NCBI GenBank assembly: GCA_006226375.1
Contig: SBHC01000036.1
Location: 1 to 64,000, forward strand
Direction of reading: 5' to 3'
Source of the DNA: Deltaproteobacteria bacterium
Lineage (GTDB): Bacteria; Myxococcota_C; UBA6777
DNA: 64,000 nucleotides
Below the pieces are notes generated by a model. That model worked only from the letters and a program-made list of their open reading frames with translations. It did not search any database and had not been told where the DNA came from. The position numbers and the translations under genes were made by a program. Below are positions 48,510 through 55,805 of this stretch, one piece after another (within the stretch, counting starts at the first letter, position 1; every line of letters starts with the position of its first letter).

Positions 48510-49259
48510 TTAAGGAACAAACTCGCCGTTGTCCGTACCGAACTCAGACTTCAGGCTAAGATTTTCCAGGAGTTGTTCGTGGTTGTCCCTTAATGCTTTC
48601 CACGTTATGTAGTAGCTACCTTCTTCATAACTAAGGATATGTTGGAGACTTTTGCAAAGCCGATGGATGGCTGCTTCCGCGACTCCAAGGAAACGTGCCA
48701 TCGTTCTCCGACTCCACCTAAGTTCGATTATCTCATCTGGACTAGGCTTTCTCCCAGCCAGATGATTGTAGAGTGCGAAGATTGCTCGTTCTTTCACATG
48801 CTGTCCTGCGAGTAGAAGGGCTTGTTGATTTAGTTGACGAACAAGCCTTCCTAGAAATCGAGCGATGTTCAATTTGAACTGGTCATTTTCTATAAGCAGT
48901 CTTTTGGCATCCTCAAAGGGAATTGAAAACCAAGATGCTTTTTTTGAAACCACTTTGGCGCTTACAGCGTGAGTTCTCTCCGCTTCCTCTTCGAAAAGAA
49001 GGCTTCTAACTCCAAGAGGCTCAAAGGGTTTTGCCACCCTATACCCCAGACTGCGATAGGTTCCTTGTTCGTCCGTATGTTCACGGAACAAGTTAATCTC
49101 ACCATCAAGAAGTATCCGAAGAGATGCATTCTCTTCGCCTTCAGCAAAAACAACATCCCCTTGGCTCTTTTTCTCTGTGTCGGCATTACGAAAATAATTC
49201 TTCAAGAGCTCCCGCTCTATTCCAAAGAAGATAGGGGCATCGAAGGGATCTACACACAT
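48510..49259 (-). CDS. Crp/Fnr-family transcription regulator
   Basis: 249 residues. An N-terminal cyclic-nucleotide-binding-like beta roll (QGDVVFAEGEENASLRILLDGEINLFREH) and the dimer helix (FKLNIARFLGRLVRQLNQQALLLAG) precede a C-terminal winged helix (RTMARFLGVAEAAIHRLCKSLQHI). There is no FNR-type Cys cluster. The binding pocket lacks an obvious cAMP phosphate Arg-Ser pair, so the ligand is uncertain. Its ATG lies nine bases after the stop of the upstream NTPase gene, so they form an operon, inside the tRNA-flanked region. Confidence 0.82.
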   Translation of the reverse strand: MCVDPFDAPIFFGIERELLKNYFRNADTEKKSQGDVVFAEGEENASLRILLDGEINLFREHTDEQGTYRSLGYRVAKPFEPLGVRSLLFEEEAERTHAVSAKVVSKKASWFSIPFEDAKRLLIENDQFKLNIARFLGRLVRQLNQQALLLAGQHVKERAIFALYNHLAGRKPSPDEIIELRWSRRTMARFLGVAEAAIHRLCKSLQHILSYEEGSYYITWKALRDNHEQLLENLSLKSEFGTDNGEFVP

Positions 49260-49268
49260 AGCAATCTC

Positions 49269-49796
49269 TTACTCAAGGGTCAGGGTTTTTACAATAAAGT
49301 CTACGCGTGATTCAACCGAGGCTAAGGGAACGTTGATGGTCTCTATGCCGAACTTCTTGTAAAAAAAATGGTGTTGCTCGGCCAACTTCAAACGACGTTT
49401 ATTGTTCAATGTTCTTAGGCCATCATCTTCAAGAGGAAGCGGCTCAAGCAAGAAGGCCATGTGGAAGACTAGCTTTTGGCATCTACGCTCTAACTCTTCG
49501 AGTTCTTTATAGGCCTTCAGTTCTTCGACATAGGCGAGACCGCAGATGGGTGTTCTATCAAAGAATGTTGTTTCGGAAACATTGGGTTCCATCTGAAAAT
49601 AAGCTTCGTACCCTGCCTCAAAGATCCGTAACTGTCGCTCCAAAGGTTCCAATCGCACCAATTCTTGTTCACCAATGACTTTCCTTGCAGCTTCCTCTAC
49701 GAAGGTACAACTGCTGCCTAAAGTGTCTCGTAGTCCTTCCAGCAAGCTTGTTTTTCCTGAGCAACTTGCACCAACAAGCGCAATCTTTCGAGTCAT
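49269..49796 (-). CDS. AAA_28-like P-loop NTPase/kinase
   Basis: Start set at ATG 49796, with AAGGAG eight bases upstream; the longer frame from 49907 is not protein-like. 175 residues. Walker A is GASCSGKTSLL. TFVEEAARKVIGE and the acidic FFDRTPICGLAY segment match the AAA_28 / NadR-like small-molecule kinase group, and a late RRLKLAEQHHFFYKKFG helix closes the fold. It probably phosphorylates a small substrate or is an NTPase of unknown role. It is the first gene of a two-gene operon with the Crp-like regulator. Confidence 0.78.
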   Translation of the reverse strand: MTRKIALVGASCSGKTSLLEGLRDTLGSSCTFVEEAARKVIGEQELVRLEPLERQLRIFEAGYEAYFQMEPNVSETTFFDRTPICGLAYVEELKAYKELEELERRCQKLVFHMAFLLEPLPLEDDGLRTLNNKRRLKLAEQHHFFYKKFGIETINVPLASVESRVDFIVKTLTLE

Positions 49797-50002
49797 GCCT
49801 TTGCTCCTTTTTCTTACTTGAGCCAAATCTGTATAGAAGAAGTCTTTCGCGCAGCAACAGTTGTTGTTGTGTAGGAGGTTTCTCTTCTGCTTTAACGCAA
49901 TGAACACGGCAGTTCATTCAAGGGGTATACGAGCCTGAAGATGAACTGTTTGGGCACGGTTGAAGTTCCGATCTATTAAGCCACAACAACATCTGTTTCG
50001 TA

Positions 50003-50018
50003 CACAACAACTGTTGTG
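50003..50018. promoter_or_regulatory. palindromic operator candidate CACAACA-AC-TGTTGTG
   Basis: A 16-bp palindrome with 7-bp arms in the divergent promoter region between the NTPase operon and the secreted-protein gene. A half site CACAACA recurs at 49982-49988, and a CAACA/TTGTTG cluster lies near 49856-49875. The spacing suits a dimeric regulator; the neighbouring Crp-like protein is the obvious candidate, by inference. Confidence 0.35.
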
Positions 50019-50095
50019 GAGCAAACGTTGCGGTCAAAGTATGATCTGGGTTATTCCATCGCATTTGTTGCGATGAGTAACTTGAGGAGTTAACC

Positions 50096-50638
50096 ATGAA
50101 GAAAGCTTTCCAGAGTGTAGTTGCTGTAGTCATTTTCGCTGGAGTGAGTGGAGCCGTCGTCAAAGGTTCTTTGGCCAAGAAACCAATAGCTCAGAGTGTG
50201 CACTTCAAGAAGAAGCTAGGTAGTGGTCAATATGCCAACATGCAAGCTACCTACGACAAGCCCAACTATGGGATTCAGGTACGAGGATTTTTTCGAAATC
50301 ATCGTGTCGGTGGCCTCTGCGCTTCAACCTATCTTTACGTTCTCCATAAAAAAACCAAAGTGGTTCTTGATGCCCACAAGATTCCTCAAATCTGTTTCGA
50401 TGGAACCGTCACCAATGGTGAAAAGGGGATCACTCGAACTATTGGGAAGAATGGACTTTATTTTTACCGAATTTCGAACCCCGCAAACAGAGCCTTGTGG
50501 GCTCGACAAGCTCGGATTGAGATTGTAGTTCGACGGGAGAAAAACAAAAGGGGTATCCTCGAACGGCTCTTTTCCACTTGGAGTCTTTTTTGCAAGAGGG
50601 CAAAAAAACTTCCTGAGAATTATAATCCTTGTAAGTAA
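50096..50638 (+). CDS. small secreted protein, unknown
   Basis: 180 residues with AGGAG before the ATG and an N-terminal signal (MKKAFQSVVAVVIFAGVSGAVVKG). The mature part has beta-type segments (YGIQVRGFFRNHRVGGLCASTYLYVLHKKTKVVLDAH) and a basic end with two cysteines. No known family. It is divergent from the NTPase/Crp operon, across a promoter region with palindromic CAACA-type repeats, and may be its target. Confidence 0.6.
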   Translation: MKKAFQSVVAVVIFAGVSGAVVKGSLAKKPIAQSVHFKKKLGSGQYANMQATYDKPNYGIQVRGFFRNHRVGGLCASTYLYVLHKKTKVVLDAHKIPQICFDGTVTNGEKGITRTIGKNGLYFYRISNPANRALWARQARIEIVVRREKNKRGILERLFSTWSLFCKRAKKLPENYNPCK

Positions 50639-50681
50639 TATTCGTTTCACACCCACCTCCCCACTTTCCTCCAACCAAAAA

Positions 50682-50712
50682 AAGCCGCGGCTCTTGGAGT
50701 AGAGTGCGGCTT
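50682..50712 (-). terminator. intrinsic terminator of tRNA-Arg
   Basis: On the minus strand AAGCCGC and GCGGCTT (17-nt loop) are followed by seven T, about 20 bases after the tRNA 3' end. Confidence 0.85.
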
Positions 50713-50731
50713 TCTTGGTAGCTATTGCTTG

Positions 50732-50805
50732 CGCCCCTGGCGCGATTCGAACACGCGACACCAGGATTAGGAATCCTGTGCTCTATCCTACTGAGCTACA
50801 GGGGC
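50732..50805 (-). tRNA. tRNA-Arg (anticodon CCT)
   Basis: Full cloverleaf on the minus strand: acceptor GCCCCTG/CAGGGGC (7 bp), D arm with GCTCAGTAGGATAGAGC, anticodon stem CAGGA/TCCTG with loop TTCCTAA (anticodon CCT, arginine AGG codons), five-base variable loop and T arm GCGTG-TTCGAAT-CGCGC. CCA is not encoded. A terminator follows. Its 3' half is duplicated at 48394-48467, as expected if it has served as an integration site. Confidence 0.93.
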
Positions 50806-50875
50806 TTGCTCTGTGGCTTTGCGGCTCACAGAACGAGAGGGATACTAGCCGGAACCATGTCGTTTGACAAGACCC

Positions 50876-52423
50876 TTAATCCGAACTGTGGTTGTATTGG
50901 AGGGCTTTCTGAGCGACGTCATGACCCGACATCAAGGCAGCGCTCATTCCGCCAATAAAGGCCCAGGCGCCCACGTTCCAAAGGTTGGGGATAGGTGTCT
51001 CGGAGCCCGGTCGCATGGCAAGGGATTGCTCCATCGATTGCTCTGCGCCGTAAATGGCACCCTGGTGGTTCAGACTGTACCGGACGTTGGTCAAAGGTGT
51101 GCCCACTTCCATGTACTTAATGGAGTCGCGCAACCCAGGAATAATCTGCTCGGCTCGATCCAACATCTTCTCGGCTGCCGCGTCTTTGAACGCCTCGTAC
51201 GCTTCGTTCTTTTGGTAGCCTTTGATGTTCTCTGGGTCGTGCCACTCTTCAAACAATTCCCAAGGAGCCAGGGAGATTAACGCAAGCACGCTGCCGTCTT
51301 TGGGAGCGGCGCTGTGGTCAACATGGGTGTAGTGGGTGAGGACCATGTTGCTCTTGTCAAACTGACCCTGCAAGATAGCTTCGTAGTCGTTGTCAATGTT
51401 GTAGTCTTCAAACAAGAAGATCTCGTGGAAGTCGTAACCGTCGGCGGACAGGTCACGATCCAAGCCCAGGTACACAACCAACGAAGACAGGGACGGTTTA
51501 AGCCGATTCACCCGGCGAATGTAACGCTTGGAGTAGTGCTCGTTCCCGACAAGCTTGGACATGGTTGTTGGCATGCTGGCGTTGCTGATGACCAGGTCTG
51601 CCTCCACTCGAAGGCCTCGGTGTGTGACAACCGCGACTGCCTTGTTGTCTTCCACTTCGATCCGCTCCACAGTCTGGCGGTAGTGGAGCTGTCCACCGTG
51701 TTCCTTGATCAGGTCGGCGATGCTTCGGCTGATGGCCATGCTGCCACCTTCCGGATAGTACGCCCCATGGAGGTGATAGCTGGCCCAGACGCTCAAGAAG
51801 GCGAGGGCGTTGAGGTTGCTGGGTGGCATACCCAGGTAGCCCCACAAGGTGCTGAAGAGTCCCTTAAGCTTGGGGTCTTCGATGTGCTGTGACATATAGT
51901 CTTCCCAGCTACACTCCATGCTGTCGAGCAAACAGGGATATTCAACAGCCATCTCCGAGAGACCCAACTCTCTCCCGGCCAACGTGTCTTGGCGGTTGCG
52001 GTGCAGCTCACTAAACACCCGGCGAATCGAATCGATGAGGCTGCGGATGCCTTTGCGTTCGTGAGGAAACTGTTGGATCAGTTGGTGCTCGTACGTGTAG
52101 ACATCAGCGGAGACGTCCAACTCATGTTCTGGGAAGCGGACCGTGTAAAAAGGATCCAGTCGATGAAAGGTGAGTCGCTCCCATAGCTCCAACTCACAAG
52201 CTGCCGGGTAAGCCAGTCCACCGGGTCCAATACCGTCCAAAGCATGAAGCGAGACTTCAAAGCGATAGTGGCCGCGTCGAAAGTCGTGTGCGTAGCCTCC
52301 AGGGACAGCATGATGTTCCAAGACCACTACTTGTTTGCCTGCTTTGGCCAGGGTGCATGCTGCGCTCAAACCGCCCAAGCCCGCACCCACAATGACGGCG
52401 TCTGCCTTTATCGTATCTGCCAT
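50876..52423 (-). CDS. phytoene desaturase/carotenoid isomerase-like FAD oxidoreductase
   Basis: 515 residues from ATG 52423 (GGGAGAG upstream; the frame is open to 52531). The N-terminal dinucleotide fold is AVIVGAGLGGLSAACTLAKAGKQVVVLEHHAVPGGYAH, and the C-terminal FAD block is NLWNVGAWAFIGGMSAALMSGHDVAQKAL. The central VISNAS strand is typical of the CrtI/CRTISO/retinol-saturase superfamily. It desaturates, isomerises or saturates a polyene or related lipid at the membrane. No other carotenoid gene is in the window, so the substrate is open. It lies between tRNA-Arg and a divergent FHA gene. Confidence 0.87.
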   Translation of the reverse strand: MADTIKADAVIVGAGLGGLSAACTLAKAGKQVVVLEHHAVPGGYAHDFRRGHYRFEVSLHALDGIGPGGLAYPAACELELWERLTFHRLDPFYTVRFPEHELDVSADVYTYEHQLIQQFPHERKGIRSLIDSIRRVFSELHRNRQDTLAGRELGLSEMAVEYPCLLDSMECSWEDYMSQHIEDPKLKGLFSTLWGYLGMPPSNLNALAFLSVWASYHLHGAYYPEGGSMAISRSIADLIKEHGGQLHYRQTVERIEVEDNKAVAVVTHRGLRVEADLVISNASMPTTMSKLVGNEHYSKRYIRRVNRLKPSLSSLVVYLGLDRDLSADGYDFHEIFLFEDYNIDNDYEAILQGQFDKSNMVLTHYTHVDHSAAPKDGSVLALISLAPWELFEEWHDPENIKGYQKNEAYEAFKDAAAEKMLDRAEQIIPGLRDSIKYMEVGTPLTNVRYSLNHQGAIYGAEQSMEQSLAMRPGSETPIPNLWNVGAWAFIGGMSAALMSGHDVAQKALQYNHSSD

Positions 52424-52600
52424 AGTTCGTTCTCTCCCATAAGCGATGTAGTCTCTTAGCAGACCTTGCGAGGAGATGCCAGTGGGGATTCTAGAACATG
52501 TTCTTGTTTTTGACCATCCACCTGCTATCATCTGTGGGTAGTGACTGTGCTTCCTGTCGATCCACTGGCTTGGGAGAGGAAACCAAAAAAAACAAAAAAA

Positions 52601-52616
52601 GCTTCGCTAACGAAGC
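52601..52616 (-). terminator. orphan intrinsic terminator in a divergent intergenic region
   Basis: On the minus strand GCTTCG-TTAG-CGAAGC is followed by seven T, a G and eight more T. It lies about 180 bases upstream of the oxidoreductase start, with no gene visible before it on that strand. It may end a small RNA or act as an attenuator. Confidence 0.7.
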
Positions 52617-52824
52617 GAAAAGGCAACGATTGATACAAGACGAGATTCACTGACTTGATTCGTTGATTGTTTCTCAAAGAGACGCTCTTGCGACAGAAGG
52701 ATGGATTCGATACAATCCAAAACCACCCAGACGTCCGCCAGGAAAGCGGGGGAATGGATCCAACTGCAAGAACACTACTGTTGAACGCTGTTGACGAAGT
52801 TGCAGCGGTAAGGGAGAGCAAGGT

Positions 52825-53577
52825 ATGGCCGACATCCCCGTAAAGATGCTAGTCCTCCAACTGGATCATCCACCGGAAGAGCACGAGTTTGAGCAAGGCA
52901 TGATCAAGGTGGGGCGGGGGCGTCCAGGGAAGGCGCGAAAGGGCGTGGACCTTCAGCTCAAAGATCCGGATGTGGCCCGTGTTCATGCCGTCATTCACGT
53001 CAACAAAGAAGACGATGTTTGCGTGATGCCGATGGGGACTGCAGCGACCTACATCAACAGCACCAAGGTGAAGTCCAAAGAGCGGATTGCCAACGGCACT
53101 GTGATGGAGATGGGTACAACGCAAATCACCGTGTACATTGGCGCGGAAGCTGTCGCGCAATCGTATCTCCCCCAAGAAGGCTCCGCTCCTGCCGCCGTTC
53201 AGGCAGGCTTTGGGGTTGAGCATGAAGAGATCTCCTTAGGCTCCGGTGAATACGAGGTCATGGAGGAAAGCCCCGCTTCCGTTACGGACATGGCATCTGC
53301 ACCTCCAACAGAACCCCCTGCATCAGCCTCTCCCATGGCTCCACCGATGGATGTGTCTTCCAACGCACAGGCTGCTCCAACTGCGAGCGGTACTTTCGCA
53401 GGTCAAGATGTGTCGTTGTATCCGATGCACGCAGAGCCAGAAGGAACTTTCGGACCTATGGGACCTGCACCAACGCCCCTTCCCGAAGCCTACAGTGGAC
53501 CGTCCATTCCGATGGTTCTGGATGTGTTTGAGCGACTGGGCAAAGAGTCCTGGTACACCGAAGAGAAGTTCTGGTAG
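52825..53577 (+). CDS. FHA-domain protein with disordered tail
   Basis: 250 residues, GGGAGAG just upstream. Residues 5-105 form an FHA-type phosphothreonine-binding domain: IKVGRGRPGK, the DPDVARVHAVIHV strand in place of the usual R...SxxH, and YINSTKVKSKERIANGTVMEMG. The Ser/His consensus positions are altered (ARVHA), so binding may be weak. The rest is a Pro/Ala/Ser-rich disordered tail with a hydrophobic C-terminal motif (IPMVLDVFERLGKESWYTEEKFW). It is tail-to-tail with a receiver-kinase gene and near a second FHA gene, making a phosphosignalling group. Confidence 0.82.
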   Translation: MADIPVKMLVLQLDHPPEEHEFEQGMIKVGRGRPGKARKGVDLQLKDPDVARVHAVIHVNKEDDVCVMPMGTAATYINSTKVKSKERIANGTVMEMGTTQITVYIGAEAVAQSYLPQEGSAPAAVQAGFGVEHEEISLGSGEYEVMEESPASVTDMASAPPTEPPASASPMAPPMDVSSNAQAAPTASGTFAGQDVSLYPMHAEPEGTFGPMGPAPTPLPEAYSGPSIPMVLDVFERLGKESWYTEEKFW

Positions 53578-53646
53578 ACCTCTTCCCTTCAACGCAGGAC
53601 GTTGCGAAACAATGGCTCTTGGAAGCAGTGTTTCGGGCTCGATGAT

Positions 53647-55413
53647 TTAGAGGGTTCGTGCGATCTGGTTGCACGCCAGAGACATAGCGAGCGCAGAGGG
53701 AAAGCGCTCGCTGCGTTTGCGGCGCAAGGCCCTCATGCAAATCCCCACCGCTTGTGGAGGAATGTGGGGGTTGAGAGTGAGAGGGGAGGGGATGTCCTCT
53801 GTCACAATCTTAATCATCACTTCTGTGCGATTGTAATGAAGCAGGGGGTTTTGCCCTGTGAGCATCTCGTAAAGCACGATCCCCAAGGAAAACACGTCGC
53901 TGCGACCGTCGATGTCGTTGGGTTGGGTGATCTGCTCAGGCGACATGTAGTGAGGTGTGCCGACCACGCAACCTACCTTGGTCAATCGCTTGGAGTCGTC
54001 GGCAAAGTTAAGGACCAGGCCGAAGTCTGTGAGGACCGGCTCACCATCTCGCTTAAACAGGATGTTCTCGGTTTTGAGGTCGCGGTGGAGGATCCGGCTT
54101 TCGTGAGCGCACTGCAAGCCTGCGGAGAGCTTGCCCACAATGGAGAGGGCCTCGCGAGGTCGAATCGCCCCTTCATGTTGCAGGCGCTGGAACAACGAGC
54201 CGCCTGGGATGTACTCCATCACATAGTAAGGGATTTGTCCGTATTCACCGCAGTCATGGATGCGGACAAGGTTGGGGTGATGAAGCTCAGCCAGTGACTG
54301 AATCTCTCGCATAAAGCGCTGCACCGATTTTTCTCGGTTGGGGCGGTCCACGCTCATTGCTTTGAGCGCGAGGGTAAATCCAAGGCGTTGGTGACGAACA
54401 AGATACACCATGCCCATGCCGCCTCGGCCGATCTCACGCAAAATCTCGTAGCGACCGTCGATCACCATTCCCGATTTCAACGTCTCCACGCTCTGGGAAA
54501 GATGGCGCTCTCTCCGTCGCAGGAACTTCTTAATCTTGGCCGCCAACACGGTGGGTTTAAACTGCGATTTGGGAATGTAGTCGTCCGCGCCAATTTCGTA
54601 CGCATGCAACATCTCTTCTTCGGTCTCTTGGGAGGTTAGGAAGATGATAGGGATGTCGTCAAGGTCTTTGATCTTACGGACTCGTTCGCAAATCTCAAAA
54701 CCGTTCATGCTGGGCAACATCACATCCAAGACAATCAGGTCGGGCCGAAGCTCGGATGCAATCTGTAGGGCTTCGTGGCCGTCGCGAGCCACATGAGTGT
54801 CGAGTCCCGTCTTCTCCAGGTGGATCTGCAGGATGCGTGAGTTCACAACGTCGTCTTCCACAATCAACACAAAGCCTGTGACAGAGCCGCTGCTGGCTCG
54901 TTTGGCCACGTCGATCTCTTCGTTGCTCATGGTCTTCATGAGTTCGGAGATTTCAGCTTTGTGGTTGTGGTTGGGTGTGTTTTCCTTGTGCTGGGTTGCT
55001 GGCGTTGCAACGTTAGGCTGCCGTGTGGCGGGAGGAGGTGTCATCCTCGATATGGGTGAGGTGGGCGAGACGGCTCCCAACGTGGGAAGATGTTGGTCCG
55101 TTGTGGTGGTGTCGTCTTGCTGTGGGCCACCATGCTTGGCTGTTTGAGCGGCCTGCTTGAGCCGATGCATCGTACGTGACCGCGGCGTGGGCGGTGCCAT
55201 GTGACGTGTGGCCGGGGCCGGCGTTAAGCGAGAGGTATAAGAAGCATGAAGGGGAGGAGGCAGGTCCGCGTTGGGAGGGGGGTTGGGCGTACGCACAACA
55301 TGGGTTTGTGGTTGTGAGGTGATCACACCTCCTTCATCAGGATCCACATGAAAGGGCAACGTACTACGCTGCGGCTTTTCATCCTTTGGTGGATTTTCCT
55401 TATCCTGACCCAT
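53647..55413 (-). CDS. receiver-domain / Ser/Thr kinase fusion protein
   Basis: 588 residues, GAGG seven bases before the ATG. A Pro/Thr/His-rich disordered region fills about 1-190. A complete response-regulator receiver follows (about 200-315): acidic pair in LIVEDDV, phospho-Asp in LIVLDVMLPSMNG, Thr in FLTSQ and Lys in IPKSQ. A Hanks kinase domain then runs from about 330 to 588: IGRGGMGMVYLV, ALKAM, LHRDLKTENILF, DFGLVL and GTPHYMSPEQ, with no transmembrane helix. Histidine-kinase input would thus control a soluble Ser/Thr kinase directly. FHA genes on both sides are candidate readers. Confidence 0.93.
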   Translation of the reverse strand: MGQDKENPPKDEKPQRSTLPFHVDPDEGGVITSQPQTHVVRTPNPPPNADLPPPLHASYTSRLTPAPATRHMAPPTPRSRTMHRLKQAAQTAKHGGPQQDDTTTTDQHLPTLGAVSPTSPISRMTPPPATRQPNVATPATQHKENTPNHNHKAEISELMKTMSNEEIDVAKRASSGSVTGFVLIVEDDVVNSRILQIHLEKTGLDTHVARDGHEALQIASELRPDLIVLDVMLPSMNGFEICERVRKIKDLDDIPIIFLTSQETEEEMLHAYEIGADDYIPKSQFKPTVLAAKIKKFLRRRERHLSQSVETLKSGMVIDGRYEILREIGRGGMGMVYLVRHQRLGFTLALKAMSVDRPNREKSVQRFMREIQSLAELHHPNLVRIHDCGEYGQIPYYVMEYIPGGSLFQRLQHEGAIRPREALSIVGKLSAGLQCAHESRILHRDLKTENILFKRDGEPVLTDFGLVLNFADDSKRLTKVGCVVGTPHYMSPEQITQPNDIDGRSDVFSLGIVLYEMLTGQNPLLHYNRTEVMIKIVTEDIPSPLTLNPHIPPQAVGICMRALRRKRSERFPSALAMSLACNQIARTL

Positions 55414-55805
55414 TCCTGGTTCCTCTGCTTCCTTGGAGAATGGAGTGGGTGGGAGAGTTCATTCTATGGTTCCCATCTCCTATCCATTGCTGGATTTGTA
55501 ATTATACAAGGATATCAGGCCTTGGCAAGTCTTCCCAACGAAAGATTCCTCTTTTGTATCGCAGCGATCCTCCGGAAAGACCCGGTGTTCCTCACGCTTC
55601 GTCTCTTGCGTTGTCATGAATCAAACTCGCTCTTGTCCTTGCGGTTCACGGGTGCGCGATGCACGAACACTCTTCACTATGCTGCATAGCGGCGAGCGCT
55701 GAACGAGAGTATGGCATGTTGTTGAATGGGAAGTCGATGAAAAAAAAGAGAACGATAGAACGCTGGTGAGCGATCATTTGTGGGATGAGGGGTGGGGAGA
55801 GGAAA
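55414..55805. other. intergenic region between two minus-strand signalling genes
   Basis: No supported gene. A 27-codon plus-strand frame at 55616-55699 begins with CPCGS, like a SEC-C fragment, but has no Shine-Dalgarno. An eight-A run near 55740 could be the T tract of a weak minus-strand terminator for the FHA-CpaF gene, though the stem is poor. Confidence 0.35.

Noticed and set aside
55616-55699. 27-codon peptide starting MNQTRSCPCGS, SEC-C-like
   Set aside because: No ribosome binding site, only five residues match the motif, and the rest lacks the paired Cys/His.
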